Part shown: piece by piece, positions 16,349-24,507 of the stretch
Layout of the letters: the number at the start of each line of letters is the position of its first letter
How positions within the stretch are numbered: the stretch's first letter is position 1
Source of the DNA: Bacteroidaceae bacterium
GTDB lineage: Bacteria; Bacteroidota; Bacteroidia; Bacteroidales; Bacteroidaceae
Length of the DNA: 64,000 nucleotides
Direction of reading: 5' to 3'
Assembly (NCBI GenBank): GCA_017619585.1
Contig: JAFZSA010000028.1
Location: forward strand, 1 to 64,000
Made by a program: the position numbers and the translations under genes
The notes under the pieces: model-generated
Told to the model about the DNA's origin: nothing
Database searches by the model: none
What the model saw: the letters and a program-made list of their open reading frames with translations, nothing else

Positions 16349-18676
16349 ATGAAAAAACACATACTTCTACTTATTGGGCTGATGCTTGCCCCTTATTTCC
16401 CAACTCATTTGCAAGCACAAACATATGTAGTCAGCTCGTTGGCTACACCAGGCGCTGCCACCTTCAAGGCAGACGAAATTAAGAACGGTGTTATTACCCT
16501 GCCCTTTACAATGACTTCAAAGAAGATTGACATCGAGACTAACCAGTATGTCAGTGTCAAAAGTAGTGCCATGTGGTGTAGGGCTTCTTTCAAAGACGAC
16601 CAGCTGACCGTTGCTGTAACGCCTAACACAACAGGAGAGGTACGCAACGCCACCCTGACAATAACCAGCAAGGATTTCCGTCCATTACTTCTGACCGTTC
16701 GTCAGGAGACGCCTCTGACCTTTGCCGTGATATCTGACGTACATGTGGGTAACACCTCCGGTGCAGGGTATAAGGTAAAAATACCTCAGGCTCTGAAGAA
16801 CCTGACAGGTTACGGCAACCTGGATGCATTAGCCGTCTGCGGAGACCTGACAGATGGAGGTAAGACTGGACAGTACGAGGAGTTCATCAAGTTCTTTGGC
16901 AGCGAGGAAAATATACAGAACCCTGTAGAGAACTTTCTGTTTATGATGGGTAACCACGACAACTATGACAGCAATGGCAAAAACAACTATACAAACGGAC
17001 TGGCAGCCTTCAACGAGGGAAAAGAATACCCATTCCATCAGTACAGGCTGATTAAAGGCTACCCATTTATCACACTGAGTGATTTCGGCACAGCCAACAA
17101 CGATCTTAACAATGCCGACAATGGTACCACAGCCTATCCCACATCTACACAAAACGAGTTAAAGAAAATGCTGGCACAAGCAGTAAAGGATGCACCCGAG
17201 AAGCCCATCTTTATCTTTACCCACGTAGCTCCACGATGGACATGCTATAGTGCATGGTCTGAATATGAGAACGGTGAGGGTTGGTGTATGAAAGTTCTGA
17301 ACCCAATACTGAAGGATTATCCACAGGCCATTGTCTTTGCCGGACACAGCCACTATCCTCTGGGCGATCCCCGCAGCATACATCAGGGAACGAACCCCGA
17401 CAGCAAACGCCAGAACTTCTATACAGTAATCAACACAGCCAGCACCACATATTCCGAGATTCATCCGGGTGCCGTAGAAGAAGGTATCCACCCCACTGGC
17501 AATGCCTACGTAACAGAGGGAATGATTATTACAGAACAGACCAACGGCAACATTGAAATCCGCCGTTATGATACCTACCGGAATGTGGAAATAGACCCCG
17601 AACACCGCTGGGTGCTGAAAGCTCCCTTTGACGGCAGTATGTTTGAATATGCCGATATCCGCGACAAAGACGACGAGAATCCCTACAGTCTGACCTTGCG
17701 CGATGGTCTGCCAGCCCCTGAATTTGAGGATGGAGCAGCACTAAGCATAAAGCCCACAGAATCCGGTGTTAGAGTGATTTTCCCACAGGCTACTGATAAC
17801 GAGTGCGTATTCCGTTACAAAGTACGAGTTCTAAAGGATAATAAGGAAGTGAAGAGCACCTTCGTATTCTCGCAGTTCTACCTGACTACGGACATGCCAG
17901 AGGAACTCTCCTACACAACAGACGGATTGGAGTCAAATACAGAATATCAGGTAGAGGTGATTGCCTACGACTCATGGAACAATCAGTCCACACCGCTCAC
18001 TGCAACCTTCAGCACTTTGAATGAAAACCGCCCAGTGCCTGAGCCCATTGGTGCATGGACATTCGACGATGCCAGCAATCTGCTGAATGGCACAGGCTCA
18101 GCAACCCTAAAAGGTGCCATCATGAAAAACGGCGGTATGAGTATCGAAAACAATCTGAGTTCCGCAAACATTACGGCGGTAGCAGGTCAGCAGGATGGCA
18201 ACGGAGCCATCTCTATTCCCGTGGGCTCAGGACTGATGATGACATCCAACCTAAAGGAGAAAACACTGAGCGACTATACGTTCATGTTTGATATCCGTTC
18301 TACAAACTTGAACGGCTATACAGCACTCTACCAAAGTGACATTACCAACAAACAGGACGGAAGTCTCTATATAAAGAACGGACAATTAGGACTGGCCTCA
18401 AACGGTCTGAACTACAACGGCAACCTTACCTCCGGCGAATGGTACCGAGTAGTCTTTGCTGTCAGGAACAACAAACCCACATTATATCTGGACGGACAGC
18501 AGATAGGACAGGCCACATCAGCCAATGCCACAAAATGGCAAATGAGTACCGGTGCTATCTTCTTTATGGACGAAGATGGAGAGGAGCATATAATAGAAGT
18601 CTCCGAAGTACGTTTCTGGGACGAGGCACTCAACAGCAAACATGTCAGCCAACTTGGCAAGGCAAAAGCAGAATAA
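16349..18676 (+). CDS. Secreted calcineurin-like phosphoesterase with LamG-like domain
   Basis: A 775-residue protein with signal peptide 1-24. Domains in order: a BACON/Ig-like domain (about 30-120), a metallophosphoesterase core, a fibronectin type III-like domain (about 480-560) and a LamG/concanavalin-like C-terminal domain (from about 567). The dimetal site is complete: Asp130-x-His132 (ISDVH), Gly165-Asp166 (GDLTDGG), Gly201-Asn-His-Asp204 (GNHDN), a THVA histidine and Gly332-His-Ser-His335 (AGHSH). It should hydrolyse a phosphoester outside the cytoplasm, substrate unknown; the LamG domain suggests glycan or surface binding. It precedes a second secreted phosphatase-type gene by 53 bp. 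Confidence 0.88.
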   Translation: MKKHILLLIGLMLAPYFPTHLQAQTYVVSSLATPGAATFKADEIKNGVITLPFTMTSKKIDIETNQYVSVKSSAMWCRASFKDDQLTVAVTPNTTGEVRNATLTITSKDFRPLLLTVRQETPLTFAVISDVHVGNTSGAGYKVKIPQALKNLTGYGNLDALAVCGDLTDGGKTGQYEEFIKFFGSEENIQNPVENFLFMMGNHDNYDSNGKNNYTNGLAAFNEGKEYPFHQYRLIKGYPFITLSDFGTANNDLNNADNGTTAYPTSTQNELKKMLAQAVKDAPEKPIFIFTHVAPRWTCYSAWSEYENGEGWCMKVLNPILKDYPQAIVFAGHSHYPLGDPRSIHQGTNPDSKRQNFYTVINTASTTYSEIHPGAVEEGIHPTGNAYVTEGMIITEQTNGNIEIRRYDTYRNVEIDPEHRWVLKAPFDGSMFEYADIRDKDDENPYSLTLRDGLPAPEFEDGAALSIKPTESGVRVIFPQATDNECVFRYKVRVLKDNKEVKSTFVFSQFYLTTDMPEELSYTTDGLESNTEYQVEVIAYDSWNNQSTPLTATFSTLNENRPVPEPIGAWTFDDASNLLNGTGSATLKGAIMKNGGMSIENNLSSANITAVAGQQDGNGAISIPVGSGLMMTSNLKEKTLSDYTFMFDIRSTNLNGYTALYQSDITNKQDGSLYIKNGQLGLASNGLNYNGNLTSGEWYRVVFAVRNNKPTLYLDGQQIGQATSANATKWQMSTGAIFFMDEDGEEHIIEVSEVRFWDEALNSKHVSQLGKAKAE

Positions 18677-18729
18677 AAAGAAAAAAACAAGAAACCTTTG
18701 TGTATAACTAAAATCTATTAAAAACAATT

Positions 18730-21700
18730 ATGAGAAAAACAATCACATTAATTTATTTGCTGCTGATGGCGATTACCATATCGGCACAGTCAACAGCAAC
18801 GATCGACGGCATCAAGTACATCCTTGATGGCAGTAATGCTACCGTTACGTATCCTACAGATGGTAAGCCAGGGTCAAGCAACCCCAACACTTACACAGGT
18901 GCCGTGGTTATTCCCGCACAGATTACAAACGATGGCAACACCTACAAAGTGACAGGAATCGGTGACTTCGCATTCCGCAAGGCAAGCATCACATCGATTT
19001 CCCTGCCCGAGGGCTTGACTTCCATCGGTGAGGAGGCCATCTACAACACCCAGATTACAGAACTGACCATCCCAAGCACTGTTGTAAACTTTGGGCTTTA
19101 CTCCTTGGCTTATAATGAAATCCTAACAAAGGTTACATTCGGCGAGAAGTGTGCTACCAATGCATGGGGCGCATGGATCCTTTACCGTGAGTCTCCCGAA
19201 TATGACATTTACATGGATTGTCACGCTAAACCATCAGTACCAGACAAGTACACCTTTGACCATGGTTACCAATCAAGAATACATGTCTATCCTGACGTTT
19301 ATGAAGACTTCAAGAACGACCAGTACTGGGGAGGCAAGTACACTATTTTGTCCGACATGGGTAGCGGAATAGAATTGAAAGACTTCACCGTTGACGGTAT
19401 CAAGTACAAAATGACTGCAGAGGACAAGGTGAACGTCATCTATCCTACCAATGGCAAGCCTGGCTCAAGTAATCCAAACACCTACACAGGCGACATCACC
19501 ATCCCCGCTCAAGTTACCTACGAAGACGTGACCTACAACGTAACGGGTATAGGCGACTACGCCTTCCGTAGTTCTGGCATCACCTCTATTACTCTTCCCG
19601 AAGGACTGGTATCTATTGGCAAAGAAGCCATCTATAAGACAAAGATCACAGAGATTACTCTACCTAACTCTGTAACAAAATTAGGAGAATCATGTATCAG
19701 CGAAAACTCAAAACTGAAGACTATCACAGTGGGTAAGAACATCGCTCAAGAGAAATGGGGCTCATGGGTATTCTGGCGCGCAGAAGGCGGTTACGATGTT
19801 TATATGATATGTGACGCAATGCCTAAGCTTGCAGATAACCAGACATTCGATGACAGTCATGAGTCTACCATTCATGTTTATCCCAACCTTTACTTGGATT
19901 ATAAAAACAATTACTATTGGGGTAATCATAATATTGTAGCTGACCTGGAGTTGGAAATCACCAACGAGCAGTTGCAGGAATACATTGCCACTTACAGCGC
20001 AATATTGCCTACAGATGAGGAAATCGGCACTGACCCTGGCTACTATACTGCTGCCAGCGTAAACGCGTTCAAAGATGCTCTTGGCTACGCAAAGTCACTC
20101 GATGAGAATGCTACCATGGCAGAGCGCAGCAAAGCTTATCTTGACTTAATTGTTGCAAAGAACGACCTTTCTATCAATCCGTTAAACGAAGGTTATTACT
20201 ACATTGAGAACATCAACAAGGGACAGATGCTGTATGCTGAGGCTGCATACGCCGCAGAGGGTGGATTAGGTATTGCCGACTTTAATGCAGAAAAGACCAA
20301 ATTCTACTTCAAACTCACACGTAAAGGTAGCAACTGGTATATGCAGAATATGAAGAATAGCATGTATGCAGGAACTCCTGTCAACGGCAACACCGTAAAT
20401 GAGTACATCACACTGACCGAGAATCCAGAATTTGCTCAAGTCATCACTTGGATCAAAGGAGGTCAATTCACACTCCAAAGTCTCTATGACGGTACAAATG
20501 CAAGTTTGCCTTATTCTGTTTCTGGTGGTTGGGTTCTGCTCAAAGAGGACGACCGCATCTACTGGCGCTTCCATCCTGCACAGAGCGGTAAGTTCGAGCA
20601 AGACTTCAATATCGAGAACATCCGCGTGAGAGAGTATATGGCAGAGGTTACTTATACAAAGGAGGACGATAGCAAATTTGAAAAATACAACATTGTACCT
20701 CCTACACGTCGTGACACCCCCGAACCTGCAACCATCTTCTGGACACGCAACGAGAATGCAACAGCTCAGTACATTACATGGAGCACAAACGCAGACTTTG
20801 CCAATGCTACTCCAGTGGAAGTTGACAACAGTAACACATACTACGAAATCTTCAACCTAATCCCCGGACAGACCTATTATTATAAGGTAACAGCTACTGT
20901 TGACGGTAATGATACAGAAATTATCAACTCAAGCTTCACAACAAGTGGCCAACTCCGTCAGATTAAAGCAAACGGCGGTGGCAACATCCGCGACTTAGGT
21001 GGTTGGTCTACCATCAGCGGAAAGCCCATCAAGTACGGTCTCATATACCGTGGTGCTGAATGGAATGGCAAATACAACCTGACAGAGGATGGTATTACAG
21101 CTCTCCGCGCTGTAGGTATTAAGGCTGAACTTGACCTTCGTTCAGACAACGAAGCACTCTACATTGACAAATCTCCCCTTGGCAATGACGTCACCTATAT
21201 TCGCATTCACAATGCGGATTACTACGAAAGCGGTGTGCAGAGCAGAAAAGATCTCTACAAGAAGGACTTCGAATTTGTCTTTGACTGTTTGAAGAAGGAT
21301 AAACCCGTTTTCTTCCACTGTCACATTGGCGCTGACCGTACAGGTACACTAGCCTTCCTGATTGAGGGACTGCTGGGTGTAAGTGTGAGTGACATGTACA
21401 AGGAATATGAACTTACCTCTTTCTCATATTTCAATACTGAGCGTCTCAAAAAGAACATCGATGGTTTGTTTGAGTATATCAACACATTGGATGGTGAAAC
21501 CCTGACAGACAAGTTCTATACCTATTGCCACAAAGAGCTTGGTCTCAGTGCTAAGGATATTGCTGACTTCCGCATGAAGATGCTGGGCACCATCTATCCT
21601 ACTGACATTAAGAATATGATTTCCGAGGCCGAAAACAGCAAGGCAACATCTCTGGACCTCAGCAGTTACGACTTTGAGGCAGAAGCGCTGACAGCCAACA

Positions 21701-22404
21701 TGTCTGACGGTTCTAACCTGCTGGTTACCGTAGCTCCCGAATCTGGCATCGACGGTACAAACATCATCAATAATGGTGTATGCGAGAACTTGGTACTAAC
21801 AGACGGCGTTGACTTTGGTGCACCCTATGCTTTCACAGCTACACAGGCCACATACACAACCAATGTGAATACATACAGGACTTTGGTTCTTCCCTTCGAG
21901 GCCGCTGTTCCCGCTGAGTTCACTGCATCAAAGGCCACCTCTGTTTCTGATGCAGTTGTTAACCTTGAAGCTGTAGCCACTATCGGCGCAAACAGTCCTG
22001 TTCTGGTACAGGGTGATGGTCAGTTGGTTCTTTCCGCCACAAACGCTGCTGTAGCTGCTAGCGAGGACAACATGATTAACGGACTACTCTTCGGAACCTA
22101 CAAGGCAACTGCTGCCACACAAGGCTCTTATGTATTACAGAACCATGATGGCAAGATAGGATTCTATGAGGTAGCAGAGACACAGCCCACTATAGGTGCT
22201 TTCCGTGCTTATTTGGAAGTTCCCGTAGAGCCCATATTAAAAGCCAAGGCTTACTTCTTCAATGCTAACGATGCAACAGGCATTAACAGCCTCACCCCAG
22301 CTATCTCCAAAGGCGAGGGAGTTGTATATAACCTGGCTGGTCAGAAAGTAAATAAGGCTCAGAAGGGTGTATTTATCAGCAACAATAAAAAAGTGCTTTA
22401 TTAA
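18730..22404 (+). CDS. BspA-like LRR protein fused to a tyrosine phosphatase, type IX-like tail
   Basis: A 1224-residue secreted protein. Signal peptide 1-19; two related BspA-type leucine-rich repeat blocks (about 22-200 and 215-400, each with IGDFAF/IGDYAFR, SLPEGL/TLPEGL); a helical linker; a ricin/fascin-like region (about 490-640); a fibronectin type III-like domain (about 660-738); then a tyrosine/dual-specificity phosphatase domain (about 745-955). The phosphatase starts with GGGNIRDLGGW and has an intact Cys-x5-Arg loop, Cys864 to Arg870 (HCHIGADRTG). The end (YNLAGQKVN, GVFISNNKKVLY) is a type IX-like tail. BspA proteins bind host matrix; combined with a phosphatase this may be a surface enzyme. 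A 50-residue peptide gene follows 21 bp later. Confidence 0.85.
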   Translation: MRKTITLIYLLLMAITISAQSTATIDGIKYILDGSNATVTYPTDGKPGSSNPNTYTGAVVIPAQITNDGNTYKVTGIGDFAFRKASITSISLPEGLTSIGEEAIYNTQITELTIPSTVVNFGLYSLAYNEILTKVTFGEKCATNAWGAWILYRESPEYDIYMDCHAKPSVPDKYTFDHGYQSRIHVYPDVYEDFKNDQYWGGKYTILSDMGSGIELKDFTVDGIKYKMTAEDKVNVIYPTNGKPGSSNPNTYTGDITIPAQVTYEDVTYNVTGIGDYAFRSSGITSITLPEGLVSIGKEAIYKTKITEITLPNSVTKLGESCISENSKLKTITVGKNIAQEKWGSWVFWRAEGGYDVYMICDAMPKLADNQTFDDSHESTIHVYPNLYLDYKNNYYWGNHNIVADLELEITNEQLQEYIATYSAILPTDEEIGTDPGYYTAASVNAFKDALGYAKSLDENATMAERSKAYLDLIVAKNDLSINPLNEGYYYIENINKGQMLYAEAAYAAEGGLGIADFNAEKTKFYFKLTRKGSNWYMQNMKNSMYAGTPVNGNTVNEYITLTENPEFAQVITWIKGGQFTLQSLYDGTNASLPYSVSGGWVLLKEDDRIYWRFHPAQSGKFEQDFNIENIRVREYMAEVTYTKEDDSKFEKYNIVPPTRRDTPEPATIFWTRNENATAQYITWSTNADFANATPVEVDNSNTYYEIFNLIPGQTYYYKVTATVDGNDTEIINSSFTTSGQLRQIKANGGGNIRDLGGWSTISGKPIKYGLIYRGAEWNGKYNLTEDGITALRAVGIKAELDLRSDNEALYIDKSPLGNDVTYIRIHNADYYESGVQSRKDLYKKDFEFVFDCLKKDKPVFFHCHIGADRTGTLAFLIEGLLGVSVSDMYKEYELTSFSYFNTERLKKNIDGLFEYINTLDGETLTDKFYTYCHKELGLSAKDIADFRMKMLGTIYPTDIKNMISEAENSKATSLDLSSYDFEAEALTANMSDGSNLLVTVAPESGIDGTNIINNGVCENLVLTDGVDFGAPYAFTATQATYTTNVNTYRTLVLPFEAAVPAEFTASKATSVSDAVVNLEAVATIGANSPVLVQGDGQLVLSATNAAVAASEDNMINGLLFGTYKATAATQGSYVLQNHDGKIGFYEVAETQPTIGAFRAYLEVPVEPILKAKAYFFNANDATGINSLTPAISKGEGVVYNLAGQKVNKAQKGVFISNNKKVLY

Positions 22405-22425
22405 TTCACAATTGAATCTGAAAAA

Positions 22426-22578
22426 ATGAAAAAGACATATTTAAAGCCCAATAACGAGTTACTTCAGGCTGAATGCGTACAGATAATTGCTGTATCTATC
22501 ATAGATAGTGCAAAAGCTGATGATTCAGAAGTTCTGAGTAAAGAGAATAATGACTGGGAAATGTGGGAAGATGACTAA
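22426..22578 (+). CDS. 50-residue acidic peptide ending in DW-x2-WEDD (family member A)
   Basis: An ATG at 22426, 21 bp after the BspA/phosphatase stop, opens a 50-codon frame. It starts MKKTY, has a hydrophobic centre (IIAVSIID) and ends EVLSKENNDWEMWEDD. It has no signal peptide that I would trust and no known family I can name. A clear relative (51 residues, MKKIY, IMAVSLMD, EVLTKENSDWKIWEDED) is encoded at 37027-37182, also directly after a tail-bearing secreted protein. Conservation at three blocks and the same gene order strongly support it as a real gene. Function unknown; partner, regulator or modified-peptide precursor are all open. Confidence 0.75.
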   Translation: MKKTYLKPNNELLQAECVQIIAVSIIDSAKADDSEVLSKENNDWEMWEDD

Positions 22579-22588
22579 CATCTTCCTG

Positions 22589-22649
22589 TACACGTAAAAA
22601 TATTTGCGGGTACGTGTAGAAATATTTTTTTCTACGTGTACCCGCAAAT
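22589..22649. terminator. Hairpin built from TACACGTA/TACGTGTA words
   Basis: Arms at 22602-22622 and 22629-22649 (ATTTGCGGGTAC... and ...GTACCCGCAAAT) pair over about 18 of 21 positions, with an internal loop where both arms carry TACGTGTA in the same orientation. A further TACACGTA lies at 22589-22596. The T-rich loop and position between convergent genes fit a bidirectional terminator. Confidence 0.65.
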
Positions 22650-22662
22650 TTTATCTAGTCAA

Positions 22663-23151
22663 TCAGAATAAATCGTTGCGCCAAAGCTTGAAAGGATTCT
22701 TTCGCATATGGGAGTTGTAAAAGCGTCGGTCGCCAGTCACCTCCCGACCTATGAAGTCAGGTTTCTGGAAAGCCTCATCCTCTGCCCCTAACTCTATCTC
22801 TGCCATTATCAGACCATCATTATCACCATGAAACTCATCTACCTCCCAGGTATGAATACCATCGGGTGATTTCACCAGATAACGAGTCTTGTCGATAATG
22901 CCTGGCTCACATATCTGCATCAAGTCCTGTGCATCCTGCAACGGAATCTCCCTTTCAAACTCATAACGAGAGAGCCCCTCCTTGCCGCTAGGACCTTTTA
23001 TAGTCAGGTAACCCTTATCGTCACGGATGCGCACGCGTACCGTTCTACCATTTCCTGACGCTATATACCCTTGTTGGATATGCGTATGATTATAAGCCCG
23101 GTTCTTGAACTCGCCAACAACCAGGAATTTACGTTCAATTTCGAAATGCAT
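22663..23151 (-). CDS. CYTH domain protein (triphosphate tunnel metalloenzyme)
   Basis: A 162-residue single-domain protein with the ExExK signature near the N-terminus (Glu4, Glu6, Lys8 in FEIERKF) and alternating basic and acidic tunnel residues (RVRIRDDKGYLTIKG, RYEFEREI, WEVDEFHG, AEIEL). This fits a small bacterial CYTH/TTM enzyme, commonly an inorganic triphosphatase; the adenylate cyclase activity of class IV members cannot be excluded but is less likely. It is followed upstream by a tiny membrane-protein gene and prfB. Confidence 0.9.
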   Translation of the reverse strand: MHFEIERKFLVVGEFKNRAYNHTHIQQGYIASGNGRTVRVRIRDDKGYLTIKGPSGKEGLSRYEFEREIPLQDAQDLMQICEPGIIDKTRYLVKSPDGIHTWEVDEFHGDNDGLIMAEIELGAEDEAFQKPDFIGREVTGDRRFYNSHMRKNPFKLWRNDLF

Positions 23152-23165
23152 ATATACGATATGAC

Positions 23166-23300
23166 TTATTCAAACAGAAGAGCTGCTCCTGCAAAGATCA
23201 GCACGAACATCACTATCAGGGCAATAGCAACGTATGCAACAACCTTTTTGCCATTAGCAGCAACCTTCTTAGAGATTTTCTCTGACTTCTTTGTTTTCAT
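23166..23300 (-). CDS. 44-residue single-pass membrane peptide
   Basis: An open frame starting MKTKKSEKISKKVAANGKK with a strongly basic N-terminal half and one hydrophobic segment (about 20-42, AYVAIALIVMFVLIFAGAAL), ending FE. The charge layout predicts an N-in single-pass membrane protein. It lies between the CYTH gene (15 bp) and prfB (55 bp) on the same strand. I do not recognise the family; the clear charge/hydrophobic layout and its fit in the gap make it likely real. Confidence 0.6.
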   Translation of the reverse strand: MKTKKSEKISKKVAANGKKVVAYVAIALIVMFVLIFAGAALLFE

Positions 23301-23355
23301 TGTTCTTATAGTTTATTTCGTTATTACGATTGGTAAATCAATAGAAAACTGTCAA

Positions 23356-24468
23356 CTAATCTTGTCCTCCGAATTCCATAAGATAAGCCTTGATAAACGC
23401 ATCTATTTTACCATCCATCACGCCATTCACATCGCTGGTCTGATAGTTGGTACGATGATCCTTAACACGACGGTCATCAAAAACATAGCTACGTATCTGG
23501 CTACCCCACTCTATCTTCTTTTTGCCAGCCTCCACCTTGGCCTGTTCCTCCATACGATGCTTCATCTCCTTATCGTACAGCATAGAGCGAAGCAGACGCA
23601 TAGCGTTCTCCTTGTTCTTTGGCTGGTCACGGGTCTCGGTATTCTCAATGAGAATTTCCTCCTCCTCGCCTGTATAGGGATCTTTATACTGGTAACGCAG
23701 ACGGACACCAGACTCCACCTTATTAACATTCTGACCACCTGCGCCACTACTACGGAAAGTATCCCATGAGATGCGAGCTGGTTCGATATTCACTTCGATG
23801 GTATCATCTACCAAAGGAGTTACGAAGACGCTTGAGAAACTGGTCATACGCTTACCTTGTGCATTATAAGGTGACACACGAACCAGACGATGAACACCGT
23901 TCTCACTCTTCAGATAGCCATAGGCATACTCGCCTTGTATCTCCAGGGTACAAGTCTTGATGCCTGCATCATCTCCGTCAAGAAGGTTGCTGACTACGCA
24001 CTTATAGCCATTGGTCTCGGCCCAACGCATATACATACGCATCAGCATTTGAGCCCAATCCTGCGCCTCAGTGCCACCGGCTCCGGAGTTAATCTTCAGT
24101 ACGGCATCCATAGCATCGCCCTCGCCACGCAGCATATTCTTCATCTCAAGATTCTCTATGGCATTCATAGCACGGGCATAGAGGTCATCAACCTCCTCTT
24201 CCGTCACCAGTTCTTCCTTATAGAAATCAAAAGCAGTCTCCAGTTCGTCTGAAAGGGTTTTCACCTCTTCGTATCCCTTAATCCACTTTTCCAATCCCTT
24301 TACCAATTTCATCTGCGCTTCAGCGCGCTTCTGGTCATCCCAAAATTCAGGAGCCTGAGTACGTAACTGCTCCTCCTCGTACTGCATACGCTTGGCATCG
24401 ATGTCCAAGTATTTATTCAACTGCTCAGTACGCTCTTTTACCTCTTTTAACTGTTCTGATGTTATCAT
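23356..24468 (-). CDS. prfB: Peptide chain release factor 2, without programmed frameshift
   Basis: A 370-residue RF2 from the ATG at 24468 (MITSEQLKEV); the frame opens 13 codons earlier but family length and alignment favour this start. It ends translation at UGA/UAA. The GGQ motif is at 244-246 (SSGAGGQNVNK). The codon-recognition tripeptide, SPF in E. coli, reads Ser-Pro-Tyr here (199-201, VSPYNAQGKRMTSF). The usual +1 frameshift site near codon 25 is absent: the corresponding codons are TAC TTG GAC with no in-frame TGA, so RF2 autoregulation by frameshifting is not available. It follows the acyl-CoA synthetase gene by about 39 bp. Confidence 0.95.
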   Translation of the reverse strand: MITSEQLKEVKERTEQLNKYLDIDAKRMQYEEEQLRTQAPEFWDDQKRAEAQMKLVKGLEKWIKGYEEVKTLSDELETAFDFYKEELVTEEEVDDLYARAMNAIENLEMKNMLRGEGDAMDAVLKINSGAGGTEAQDWAQMLMRMYMRWAETNGYKCVVSNLLDGDDAGIKTCTLEIQGEYAYGYLKSENGVHRLVRVSPYNAQGKRMTSFSSVFVTPLVDDTIEVNIEPARISWDTFRSSGAGGQNVNKVESGVRLRYQYKDPYTGEEEEILIENTETRDQPKNKENAMRLLRSMLYDKEMKHRMEEQAKVEAGKKKIEWGSQIRSYVFDDRRVKDHRTNYQTSDVNGVMDGKIDAFIKAYLMEFGGQD

Positions 24469-24507
24469 TCTAATATTAATTGATAGTTGACAGATGACAG
24501 GAGGCAA

